Positions 1-7,136 of a DNA stretch of 34,477 nucleotides are shown here, in pieces (the stretch's first letter is position 1; every line of letters starts with the position of its first letter). A program made the translations under genes and the position numbers. A model generated the notes under the pieces. That model made no database searches. It was not told the origin of the DNA and was given only the letters and a program-made list of their open reading frames with translations. Source of the DNA: Armatimonadaceae bacterium (GTDB lineage Bacteria > Armatimonadota > Armatimonadia > Armatimonadales > Armatimonadaceae); contig JAUJOK010000030.1 in assembly GCA_030447685.1 (NCBI GenBank), positions 13,005 through 47,481 on the forward strand. The letters are read 5' to 3'.

Positions 1-558
1 CAGTCGCGAAACGCGCGCATGGCGGAAAACCTTCAGGCGCTGGGCGTTCCTTTAACACTTGCGGAGGTCACTGCCGCCGCCCCGCCGGAGGCGAATGTCG
101 GGCGGCCCCATTTCGCGCAGACGCTGGTGGACAAAGGCATCGTCGCCGATCTGTCCGAGGCGTTCGACCGGTTCCTGGGCGACAACGCCCCGGCGTATGT
201 CCCCTCGGCCTCGCTGATACCCGCCGAGGCGATAGCCCTTATTCATGCGGCGGGCGGCCTGGCGTTTCTCGCCCACCCCGGCCTGCTGCGGCTCGCGCCC
301 GGCGAAACGGCGCGCGAGCGGCTGGCCGCGCTGAAGGCGCTCGGCCTGGACGGTGTCGAGGTGTTCTACCCGAAGCATACCGTCCCGCAGATCGACCGGT
401 TTCAAAGTTTAGCGCATGACCTGGGCCTGCTGGTCACCGGCGGCTCGGATTTCCACGGCGCGAATAAGCCCGATGTTCCCCTGGGCGTGGTCTTGAACGG
501 CCACGGCGTCCCCCTTCACCTGCTGCCCCCGGCTCTTTCCCCCGTTCCCGGCGCCTGA
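1..558 (+). CDS. PHP-domain phosphoesterase, 5'-truncated by the window edge
   Basis: The reading frame is open from base 1, so the N-terminus lies outside the window; the first ATG at 19 is internal to the family alignment. The visible part is the C-terminal half of a PHP (polymerase and histidinol phosphatase) domain protein of the TrpH/YciV type, a cytoplasmic metal-dependent phosphoesterase. Seen: the LAFLAHPGLLRL segment with the metal-binding His, the LDGVEVFYPKH segment, and the terminal LLVTGGSDFHG motif with the conserved Asp-His pair of this family. Known members hydrolyse 3',5'-nucleoside bisphosphates or trim 5' ends of RNA; which substrate applies here cannot be told. The short Pro/Leu-rich tail after the SDFHG motif is ordinary. 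Confidence 0.85.
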   Translation, partial: QSRNARMAENLQALGVPLTLAEVTAAAPPEANVGRPHFAQTLVDKGIVADLSEAFDRFLGDNAPAYVPSASLIPAEAIALIHAAGGLAFLAHPGLLRLAPGETARERLAALKALGLDGVEVFYPKHTVPQIDRFQSLAHDLGLLVTGGSDFHGANKPDVPLGVVLNGHGVPLHLLPPALSPVPGA

Positions 559-627
559 TGTTCTCGTTTGCCGGACACGCTTCTGCGGGTATCTAATTTA
601 CCGATATAGTTTTGGAGGCAAATACCC

Positions 628-1701
628 ATGAGGCGCTCCGCAGCCTTACGGATAGCGTTTCCCGCCGCGCTGTTATTCGGAAGCATGTGGGCGGCGGCGG
701 CAGCGGGCACGACGCAGTTCAGCCCGAATTCAGGAGTGCGGGTAACGGTCAATCAGGCGCTTGTCGTCTTCAATGGGCAGCCGCCCATAGAGCGGGGAGG
801 ACGCGTTCTGGTCCCGCTGCGCGGCGTGCTGGAGCGCATGGGCGCTTTCGTGCGTTACAACAGTCGGCGCAGAACGGTGACTGCGCTGCGTGGCGCGACC
901 AATATCACACTGCCGATTGGAAGCCGCCGCGCCCTGATCGGCAGCCGCCCGGTTATCCTGGAGACACCGGCAAGGATTGTCAATAGCTCCGTGCTTGTTC
1001 CGCTTCGTTTCGTGGCGGAGGCGCTGGGGGCGCAGGTAGCCTATGATGCCGATATACGTACCGTGATCATCGCAACGCCGGACGGGTCAGACAGGGAGCC
1101 TTCAACCGTCCCTCCCCGTCCTTCCAGCGCACGCGCGCTTACCGGCATCGTCGTCGCCGTCTATCCGGACACGGTTCCCCGGCGAATCGTGGTCATGACA
1201 TCGGGGCGTTCCGGGAGTGACGAGCGGGAACAGACCATTCCGCTTCGCCCCAATGCTCTGGTTTCCGTGCGCCGTGCCAACACGCCCCTTGCCATTACTC
1301 TGGAGGGCGTGCGGCCCGGGGACACCGTAGAAATTCAACAGACGCGCGAAGGCGTGGCGACGGCTATCGACGTGATTGCGCGCGGCTCTGGGGGCAGCAG
1401 TCCCGTGCCGGATTCTGTTGGGACGCCGCCACCCGTCACTCGCCCCACGAACCCACCGGACACGGATTCGACCGACGATATCTTCAAGGGCGAGTTTCTG
1501 GAAGCGAACCGCGTTCGGAGCGGCGCGTGGATATTGAAAATGACGGATGGCCGCTTGATCGAAGTTCCCGGCAGCGTGCTGGTTCTGTTCGAAGGGCAGA
1601 AAGTCGGTGTGGCTGACCTGCGCTCCGGCGACCAGCTCACCATCTCCGTCGATCCTAAAACCCGACGCGGCACACGCGTTGTGGTGACGGTACCACAATG
1701 A
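628..1701 (+). CDS. Exported protein with copper-amine-oxidase-N-like (stalk) domain
   Basis: A protein of 357 aa. ATG 628 is preceded by GGAGG at 614-618. Residues 1 to about 26 form a signal peptide (basic MRR start, Ala-rich hydrophobic core). Residues about 35-150 match the Cu_amine_oxidN1 domain, with its duplicated signature: RVLVPLRGVLERMGA, then SVLVPLRFVAEALGAQV, each followed by a beta-hairpin ending in TVTAL or TVIIA. This domain is a non-catalytic, cell-surface stalk or adhesion module in bacteria. A Pro/Thr-rich linker (about 260-285) leads to a small C-terminal beta domain without recognisable catalytic residues. The next gene, a paralogue over the N-terminal domain, follows directly. 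Role inferred: envelope or surface structure. Confidence 0.85.
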   Translation: MRRSAALRIAFPAALLFGSMWAAAAAGTTQFSPNSGVRVTVNQALVVFNGQPPIERGGRVLVPLRGVLERMGAFVRYNSRRRTVTALRGATNITLPIGSRRALIGSRPVILETPARIVNSSVLVPLRFVAEALGAQVAYDADIRTVIIATPDGSDREPSTVPPRPSSARALTGIVVAVYPDTVPRRIVVMTSGRSGSDEREQTIPLRPNALVSVRRANTPLAITLEGVRPGDTVEIQQTREGVATAIDVIARGSGGSSPVPDSVGTPPPVTRPTNPPDTDSTDDIFKGEFLEANRVRSGAWILKMTDGRLIEVPGSVLVLFEGQKVGVADLRSGDQLTISVDPKTRRGTRVVVTVPQ

Positions 1702-1724
1702 AAACATACTTGAGGAAAGAAAAC

Positions 1725-3434
1725 ATGAAAATTCTAAATGGTTTTTGGGAGCGCCCGCACCGGCGGGTGCGCCTGGTTTCTCTGTCCGTACTGGCGGCGG
1801 GAACCTTTTTCCTGGCTGCCCCGGCAAACGCCCAGGGCATCAATGTCACGGTGAACGGGGATATTGTCACGTTTCCTGGACAGGTGCCCGTGCAGCGGGC
1901 CGGAAGCGTTCTGGTCCCGCTGCGCGGCGTTTTCGAGAAGATGGGCGCGAATGTATTGTTCGACAACGCGAGCAAGACGATCTACGCCATCAAAGGAGCG
2001 ACCAATATCTCCCTGCAATTGGGCCAGTCTATAGCCACCGTAAACGGCGTGCAGCGGACCTTATCCGTGCCCGCGACGGCGGTGGGCGGCACGACGCTCG
2101 TTCCTCTGCGCTTTGTTTCCGAAGCCCTGGGCGCGGACGTACGATGGCAGGCGGCAAGCCGCACGGTTATCATCAACACGAACGCTGCCACGAACACGGG
2201 AACGCAGACCGCGCAAACGCAGACGCAGACGCAGACGCCTGCCCGTGTCGAAGTAACGTCTTTCACGCAAAGCGGGACACGCGCCCTCCGCAGCGGCGAA
2301 ACCATTACCGCCACCCTGACCGGCACGCCCGGCGCGCAGGGCACATTTTCCATCCCCGGTATTGAGGGCGCGCAGAACCTGCCCCTGCGCGAAACGTCGC
2401 CGGGAAACTATGTCGGCACATACACCATTCCGGCGGGCATCAACGTCCGGGGCGTGCCGGTTATGGCGCAGCTTAAGCTTGGGCAGACTGCCTCGCCGGT
2501 CATTCAGACCGGAAGTCCACTGACCGTCGATGCCGTGGGGCCGACGCTGAGCAATCTGTCGCCGGAAGAGGGAGCCACCGTGCAGCCCGGCAGGCCGCTT
2601 ATCTATGGCACCTACTCGGATGCAGGCACCGGTATCGACCCCAATGCCACACGGCTTATCGTCAACGGTAATGACTTGACGAACCAGGCGACGATTACCG
2701 GCGCATTCTTCAATTTCACCCCGGCGGGCAACCTTCCCGCGGGCAGAAATACGGTGGTCGTGATTGCGCGGGACAAGGCGGGCAACGAGACACGGCGGGA
2801 ATGGGTATTCACTATCACCCCGGCAGAGACGCTGATACGCAGCCTGACCTTCACCCCGAACAACGCGACGCTGGAAGCGGGTGAGGTGCTGACAGTACGG
2901 ATGGAGGCGGTTCCCGGCGGCACGGCCCGCTTCGCCGTCGGCGGCGCGGTCACGGACAGGCCGATGCAGGAGCAGGCGGGGGGCGTCTACGTCGGGACCT
3001 ACACGGTCAAGCGCGGCGACTCGCTGGCGAAAGCGCCGGTTGCCGTGACCTTCACCGCGCCGGGAGGTCGCACGGTGACGCAGACGGCAACGCAGGCGGT
3101 GACGATTGCGGCGGGCACGCCCAATACGCCAGTCATCGATACGCCGCAGGAAGGCGCGAAGGTCGGCGGCACGGTGACGATAACCGGGCGTGCCGCACCG
3201 AACGCAACCGTGCGCTATGCCCTGCGCTATCAGGGCCGCCTGGTGATCCTGAGCACCAGCGGCACCGTCGCCGAGGGCGAGGTGAAGGCGGACGCTCAGG
3301 GAAGATGGACGGTACCCGATATCCGTCTGAGCGCGCCGCTCGGCGTCTCCAACCTGGCCTATTCGCTTCAGGCGGTGACGGTGGACGCGACCGGCAGCGA
3401 ATCGGAACCGGCGACGGTAAACTTCGCGCGGTAG
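1725..3434 (+). CDS. Large exported stalk-domain protein with Ig-like repeats
   Basis: 569 aa from ATG 1725. An in-frame ATG at 1698 overlaps the previous stop as ATGA, but GAGGAAAG (1712-1719) sits 5-6 nt before 1725, and starting there gives a clean signal peptide cut after ANA-Q, so 1725 is preferred. Residues about 36-155 are a Cu_amine_oxidN1-type domain (SVLVPLRGVFEKMGA and TTLVPLRFVSEALGADV), paralogous to the preceding gene. A Thr/Gln-rich linker (TQTAQTQTQTQT) follows. The rest is a series of beta-sandwich modules: a TLSNLSPEEGATV...DKAGNETRR segment typical of bacterial Ig-like domains, two copies of a GGVYVGTYTV / GNYVGTYTI module, and a final ITGRAAPNATV Ig-like domain. No enzyme motif is seen. 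Probably a surface-exposed structural protein cotranscribed with its neighbour. Confidence 0.85.
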   Translation: MKILNGFWERPHRRVRLVSLSVLAAGTFFLAAPANAQGINVTVNGDIVTFPGQVPVQRAGSVLVPLRGVFEKMGANVLFDNASKTIYAIKGATNISLQLGQSIATVNGVQRTLSVPATAVGGTTLVPLRFVSEALGADVRWQAASRTVIINTNAATNTGTQTAQTQTQTQTPARVEVTSFTQSGTRALRSGETITATLTGTPGAQGTFSIPGIEGAQNLPLRETSPGNYVGTYTIPAGINVRGVPVMAQLKLGQTASPVIQTGSPLTVDAVGPTLSNLSPEEGATVQPGRPLIYGTYSDAGTGIDPNATRLIVNGNDLTNQATITGAFFNFTPAGNLPAGRNTVVVIARDKAGNETRREWVFTITPAETLIRSLTFTPNNATLEAGEVLTVRMEAVPGGTARFAVGGAVTDRPMQEQAGGVYVGTYTVKRGDSLAKAPVAVTFTAPGGRTVTQTATQAVTIAAGTPNTPVIDTPQEGAKVGGTVTITGRAAPNATVRYALRYQGRLVILSTSGTVAEGEVKADAQGRWTVPDIRLSAPLGVSNLAYSLQAVTVDATGSESEPATVNFAR

Positions 3435-3440
3435 GTTTCG

Positions 3441-3504
3441 CCCTCACCCCCTGCCCCTCTCCCAATTTCCCGCTTCGCGGTGGGAGAGGGGCAGGGGGTG
3501 AGGG
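3441..3504. repeat. 24-bp perfect inverted repeat, probable terminator/REP-like element
   Basis: Arms 3441-3464 and 3481-3504 are perfect reverse complements over 24 bp, with a 16-nt spacer that itself holds a CCGC/GCGG mini-stem. It begins 6 nt after the stop of the preceding gene. There is no T-run, so as a terminator it would be non-canonical. The C-rich arm of the type CCCTCACCCCCTGCCCCTCTCCC is familiar to me as a dispersed intergenic repeat in several environmental genomes; only one copy is present in this window. Confidence 0.75.
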
Positions 3505-3510
3505 CTATCC

Positions 3511-3539
3511 TTGACACGCCCCCGCCGCCGCGTTATAAT
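3511..3539 (+). promoter_or_regulatory. Consensus sigma70 promoter of the cobalamin riboswitch operon
   Basis: TTGACA at 3511-3516 and TATAAT at 3534-3539, both perfect consensus, with 17-bp spacing. The expected start of transcription is near 3546, giving a roughly 310-nt leader that contains the riboswitch. Confidence 0.85.
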
Positions 3540-3582
3540 GCCGATGCCGACGCGAAAGCGGTCGGTGATAAATTTCAATAGT

Positions 3583-3680
3583 GTAACCTTCGTGTCTGGG
3601 GAAGTCCGGTGCAATTCCGGCGCTGTCCCGCAACGGTAAGGACGATTTTCGTCCCAGCCCGAATGCCAGCCGAAGGAGGT
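3583..3680 (+). promoter_or_regulatory. Cobalamin (B12) riboswitch aptamer
   Basis: Core blocks of the cobalamin riboswitch are present in order: GGGGAAGTCCGGTGCAATTC with the CCGGTG/CCGG hairpin (about 3598-3620), CTGTCCCGCAACGGTAAGG (about 3623-3641), and the 3' block CCCAGCCCGAATGCCAGCC (about 3653-3671). Closing stem P1 is CCTTCG 3587-3592 paired with CGAAGG 3671-3676. The insert between the core and the 3' block is short, a compact form of the class. Binding of adenosyl- or other cobalamins normally switches off downstream expression. Downstream genes are B12-related, which supports the call. Confidence 0.93.
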
Positions 3681-3745
3681 CGTGAAACCCTTCGCGAGAA
3701 AGGGGCGACGCCTGCGCCGGACGGAGATTCCGTCGGCGTTCCGGT

Positions 3746-3778
3746 CGCCACCGATCCCTTCCGGGACGGTGGCGTTTT
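3746..3778 (+). terminator. Intrinsic terminator, expression platform of the B12 riboswitch
   Basis: Stem CGCCACCG (3746-3753) pairs with CGGTGGCG (3767-3774); TCCC/GGGA extends it after a one-base bulge, with a TTCC loop, then TTTT (3775-3778). It lies 65 nt after the aptamer and 80 nt before the first gene, as expected for transcription-attenuation control by cobalamin. Confidence 0.85.
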
Positions 3779-3780
3779 CG

Positions 3781-3851
3781 TTGTCCTTTCCCCGCAGAGT
3801 TTCACGCGCCGAATGACCACAGCGGCCCGCGCGTGACGGGCGGAAGGACAA
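3781..3851 (+). promoter_or_regulatory. Hairpin able to mask the ribosome-binding site of the first operon gene
   Basis: TTGTCCTT (3781-3788) is complementary to AAGGACAA (3844-3851), which contains most of the GGAAGGA Shine-Dalgarno of the pseudopilin gene (ATG 3858). An inner stem CACGCGC (3803-3809) / GCGCGTG (3829-3835) brings the arms together. Read-through transcripts could therefore also be controlled at translation. The structure is visible; the regulatory role is inferred. Confidence 0.5.
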
Positions 3852-3857
3852 AGTTTT

Positions 3858-4670
3858 ATGAATCGTTCCAGCGGCTCCCGCAAAGGTGGGACAACGCACC
3901 ACTCCCAAATCGGCTTTACGCTCATCGAACTGCTCGTAGTTATCGCAATAATAGCGATACTGGCGGCCATTCTTTTTCCGGTCTTCGCCCAAGCGCGGGA
4001 AAAGGCGCGGCAGGCAAGCTGCCAGTCCAACCTCAAGCAGATAACTCTGGGCGCGCTGATGTACGCTCAGGACTACGACGGCACGTTTCCGCTGTTCGTC
4101 CATACCACCCCGACGCATAAGGTTTTTTGGTCCGGCAGCCGCCCCGTCCGCACGAGCGATCCGCTGGATAAGAAGGGCGGCTCAATCTACCCTTATATGA
4201 AAAGCGGCGATGTTCAAAAGTGTCCCTCCTATGTCGGTGGCAACAAGCTGGGGGGCGTAGGGTACGGTTACAACCAGAAGATTGCCAGCGACGGCAGCTT
4301 TGACCGGGTGACATTCGACATGCTGAATCCGGCCTCGGACGCGCAGCTTACGCACCCCGCCGAGACGATTTTGTTCGGTGACGCCGGGAATATGACTGAC
4401 CCGAATGCGTCGTCGCCGCCCGCCATGAAGACCGGCGGCCCGGTGAGCGAGACCATCATTCTTCAAGCCCCCAGTTCCTGGTGCTTTCCCGGTTACGGCT
4501 GTACGTCGTCCGAAGACTTCCGGCACAGCGGATTTGCGACCTTCGCCTGGGCGGACGGCCATGTCAAGGGAATCAAGCGCGAGGAGTTCGTCCGGGAACT
4601 GCCGCAGGCGGAGCAGGATGCTGCGCGAAAAATAAAATACGTCGGTGACAAGCGGATGGTACGGGAATAG
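3858..4670 (+). CDS. Type IV pilin-like (pseudopilin) protein, H-x9-DG type, first gene of the B12 operon
   Basis: 270 aa, with RBS GGAAGGA 9 nt upstream. Residues 1-19 are a short basic leader ending in Gly, followed by [19 protein letters not shown]: a class III prepilin cleavage site (after G19, Glu at mature position 5) and the N-terminal membrane helix. Next comes [20 protein letters not shown], then a variable body with [10 protein letters not shown], and near the C-terminus the motif H-x9-DG ([17 protein letters not shown]). The family is processed by prepilin peptidase and assembled into, or displayed from, pilus- or secretion-like fibres; individual functions are unknown. The unusual feature is its position as the first gene behind a cobalamin riboswitch, 11 nt before the DUF6580-like gene, which suggests a role linked to B12 supply. 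Confidence 0.92.
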   Translation: MNRSSGSRKGGTTHHSQIGFTLIELLVVIAIIAILAAILFPVFAQAREKARQASCQSNLKQITLGALMYAQDYDGTFPLFVHTTPTHKVFWSGSRPVRTSDPLDKKGGSIYPYMKSGDVQKCPSYVGGNKLGGVGYGYNQKIASDGSFDRVTFDMLNPASDAQLTHPAETILFGDAGNMTDPNASSPPAMKTGGPVSETIILQAPSSWCFPGYGCTSSEDFRHSGFATFAWADGHVKGIKREEFVRELPQAEQDAARKIKYVGDKRMVRE

Positions 4671-4681
4671 GAGAAGCCGTT

Positions 4682-5194
4682 ATGATCTATGTTCTGATCC
4701 TTCTGGCGGCGGCATCACGCCTTCTGCCGCACCCGCTCAACTTTGCGCCCATCGGCGCGCTCGGGCTGTTCGCGGGCGCGTATCTGAACCGGCGCGCCGC
4801 CTGGACGCTGCCGCTCCTTGCCCTGCTCGCCAGTGACGCCTTTATCGGCTTCTATAACCCCATGACGATGCTGTTCGTCTACGGCGGATTTGCCGTCAGC
4901 GGTCTTCTTGGCTGCCGTTTCCTGCGGGAGCAGCGGCGCAGCCCGACCCGCCTCGCGCTTTGCTCGCTTGCCAGCGCGACGGCTTTTTTCCTCCTGTCCA
5001 ACTTCGGCGTGTGGCTGGGAGGAATGTACGGGCATACGGCGGAGGGGTTGATACGCTGCTATGTGATGGCAGTTCCCTTCTTCCGCAACACGCTGCTGGG
5101 CGACCTGTTCTACACAGGTGCGCTCTTCGGCAGTTACGAAGGCGTACGCTGGTGGGCGGCGCGACGACGGAAAACGGTGCGAACCGCCGCATGA
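4682..5194 (+). CDS. DUF6580-like integral membrane protein, putative B12-related transporter component
   Basis: 170 aa with about five hydrophobic segments and AGGAG at 4670-4674 before ATG 4682. Seen: RLLPHPLNFAPIGALGLFAG at the N-terminus, LLASDAFIGFYNPMTMLFVYG in the middle, and RNTLLGDLFYTGALFG near the C-terminus, all typical of the DUF6580 family. That family resembles ECF-transporter substrate-binding (S) components in size and topology. Placement 11 nt after the riboswitch-controlled pseudopilin and before a BtuF-like gene suggests it moves cobalamin or a precursor across the membrane. No energising ATPase gene is nearby, so it would need a shared ECF module elsewhere or act alone. 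Family call good; substrate inferred. Confidence 0.75.
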   Translation: MIYVLILLAAASRLLPHPLNFAPIGALGLFAGAYLNRRAAWTLPLLALLASDAFIGFYNPMTMLFVYGGFAVSGLLGCRFLREQRRSPTRLALCSLASATAFFLLSNFGVWLGGMYGHTAEGLIRCYVMAVPFFRNTLLGDLFYTGALFGSYEGVRWWAARRRKTVRTAA

Positions 5195-5234
5195 GGCAGG
5201 CAGGTGTCGCCGGTTTCATAGAAAGGCGATAGTG

Positions 5235-6221
5235 ATGCCGAGCCTGCCGCCGGGGGTGCCGCTGTTCGATGCGGACGGGGCGCTTTCCCGCGATTACCTT
5301 CTGCATCGGGGGTATTGCTGCGGGAACGGGTGCCGCAACTGTCCCTACGGATTTATGAAACCTGCGGTACGCCCGGACGCTGACCGAGAAGAAGCCACCG
5401 TGCTCGGTGATTACCTGCCCCGGCGCAGCCCACCGGCACGGATCGTCTCGCTCTGTCCGAGCAACACGGAAATCCTGGACGCCCTGGGCCTGCTGCCGCG
5501 CGTCGTGGGGGTGGACGATTGGAGCGACTGGCCTCCTGCCATCCGCCATCTGCCGCGCCTCGGTCCTGACCTCGATATCGCTATGGAGCGGGTTGAGGCG
5601 CTGCGCCCGGATCTGGTGCTGGCCTCGCTGTCCGTTCCCGGCATGGAAAGGAACGTCGCCCGCCTGCGGGAGCGGGGCCTGCCGCATCTCGTGCTGGACC
5701 CGCACAGCCTGGGCGATATCTGGGAAAACCTGCGGCGCGTGGCAATGGCGACCGGCACGGTGGAGCGCGCGGAACAGGTGATCGCGGAGCTTCAGGCGCG
5801 CATCCAGCGCGTTCGCCGAAAGGTCGCGGGCGCGCCGCGCCGCCCCCGGCTCTACTGGGAATGGTGGCCCAGGCCGCTGTTCGCGCCGGGCGGGCGGAAC
5901 TGGCTGACGCCGCTGTCGGAGATCGCTGGCTGCGTGAATATTACGGGCAGCGTGGATGCGGACGCCGCCCGACCGACGCCGGACGAGGTTCGAGAGGCAT
6001 GTCCCGATTTTATTCTGCTGGCCTGGACCGGCATCGCCGCCCGCAAAGTCCGCCCCGATGTGGTGCGTCGGCGGCCCGGCTGGAACGAGATGGGGGCAGT
6101 CCGGGACAACCACATCCATGTGCTCGAAGAGGGTCTTTTCTGCCGACCGTCCCCCCGTCTTATCGATGGCCTGGAACAATTGGTGGAACTCGTACACGCG
6201 GATCAGGAGAAAGCAGCATAG
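5235..6221 (+). CDS. DUF5522 domain fused to BtuF-like cobalamin-binding domain
   Basis: About 328 aa from ATG 5235 (preceding GTG 5232 also possible; AAAGG lies 8-10 nt upstream). Residues about 20-40 hold a Cys-rich unit, LLHRGYCCGNGCRNCPYGF, matching the small DUF5522 domain (CC-x3-C-x2-C, a likely metal or Fe-S site). After a short linker, residues about 70-320 are a helical-backbone metal receptor/BtuF-type fold: RIVSLCPSNTEILDALGLLP, a long connecting helix around VERAEQVIAELQARI, and a C-terminal RPSPRLIDGLEQL. No signal peptide or lipobox is present, so it should be cytoplasmic, unlike classical BtuF. It sits between the membrane protein and the DUF71 gene (2-nt gap). The fusion suggests B12 or corrinoid handling inside the cell. 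Confidence 0.8.
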   Translation: MPSLPPGVPLFDADGALSRDYLLHRGYCCGNGCRNCPYGFMKPAVRPDADREEATVLGDYLPRRSPPARIVSLCPSNTEILDALGLLPRVVGVDDWSDWPPAIRHLPRLGPDLDIAMERVEALRPDLVLASLSVPGMERNVARLRERGLPHLVLDPHSLGDIWENLRRVAMATGTVERAEQVIAELQARIQRVRRKVAGAPRRPRLYWEWWPRPLFAPGGRNWLTPLSEIAGCVNITGSVDADAARPTPDEVREACPDFILLAWTGIAARKVRPDVVRRRPGWNEMGAVRDNHIHVLEEGLFCRPSPRLIDGLEQLVELVHADQEKAA

Positions 6222-6223
6222 CC

Positions 6224-6910
6224 ATGAATAAGCCGCGCGTGCTGCTGTGCTGGAGCAGCGGGAAAGACTCGGCGTGGGCGCTGCATGTGCTGCGGCAGGG
6301 GGGCGCGGTCGAGGTGGTCGGGTTGCTGACGACGCTGAACGCCGCTTTTGATCGCGTCGCCATGCACGCCGTCCGGCGGACCCTGGTCGTAGCACAGGCG
6401 GCGGCGGTCGGACTGCCCCTTACGCTCGTTCATCTGCCCTGGCCCTGCTCGAACGAACTGTACGACGCGGCGATGCGTGCGGCGCTGGATACAGCGCAAG
6501 CGGACCTGGGCGTCACCCACGTCGCCTTCGGCGATCTTTTTCTGGAAGACATTCGCGCTTATCGTGAGGAGCGGCTTCAAAATACGGGGCTGACACCGCT
6601 GTTCCCGCTGTGGGGGCTGCCCACGGATATTCTGGCGCGGGAGATGGTGGAACAGGGTCTGAAGGCGCGCCTGACCTGTATCGATCCCCGTCATCTGCCC
6701 GCCTCGTTCGCGGGCCGCACGTTCGATACCGGCTTGCTGGAGGATTTACCCGCGACCGTGGACCCCTGCGGCGAGAACGGCGAGTTCCACACCTTCGCCT
6801 TCGACGGCCCGATGTTCGCTCACCCTGTGTCAGCCCAACCGGGCGAAGTCGTGGAGCGAGACAGCTTTGTGTTTGCGGACCTGCTGCCACGCGAGCAAAG
6901 CAACGCGTAG
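6224..6910 (+). CDS. DUF71/COG2102 ATP-pyrophosphatase, B12-associated type
   Basis: 228 aa starting MNKPRVLLCWSSGKDSAWAL. The SGKDS motif is the PP-loop of adenine-nucleotide alpha-hydrolases. The family includes eukaryotic and archaeal diphthine-ammonia ligase (Dph6), but bacteria lack diphthamide. Comparative genomics has separated a bacterial subgroup that clusters with B12 uptake genes and was proposed to act in B12 salvage. Other family motifs are seen: HVAFGDLFLEDIRAYREERL and DPCGENGEFHTFAFDGPMF. It lies 2 nt after the DUF5522-BtuF gene in the riboswitch operon, which fits that subgroup. The exact reaction is not established; an ATP-dependent amide-forming or nucleotide-loop reaction on a corrinoid is an inference. 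Confidence 0.85.
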   Translation: MNKPRVLLCWSSGKDSAWALHVLRQGGAVEVVGLLTTLNAAFDRVAMHAVRRTLVVAQAAAVGLPLTLVHLPWPCSNELYDAAMRAALDTAQADLGVTHVAFGDLFLEDIRAYREERLQNTGLTPLFPLWGLPTDILAREMVEQGLKARLTCIDPRHLPASFAGRTFDTGLLEDLPATVDPCGENGEFHTFAFDGPMFAHPVSAQPGEVVERDSFVFADLLPREQSNA

Positions 6911-7136
6911 TCCCCGCCCATTGGCCGCATGCTCACTGGCAGGTACCTCTACGGGAAATCCGCAATACGGAAGCCGAGCCGGAACCGTTTCATGGCACGC
7001 CTCGTCCTAAACGCACGGGAAGAACCGCACCGGCGGCGACGCTAAAGAAAAGTGGCGAAGACGCCGATAATAAGCGATACGGGACGCCATGCGGCAATCC
7101 CCGAAACATCATAGAAAGTCCCCGAGAAGTAACCAC

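Noticed and set aside
3444..4118. Minus-strand 224-codon frame opposite the riboswitch
   Set aside because: It crosses the inverted repeat, riboswitch and pilin head in antisense, with low-complexity composition.
6911..7136. Possible riboswitch or small gene in the gap before the DUF4382 lipoprotein
   Set aside because: No cobalamin or other known aptamer core, no RBS-led small frame, no clear promoter. I see nothing supportable in it.
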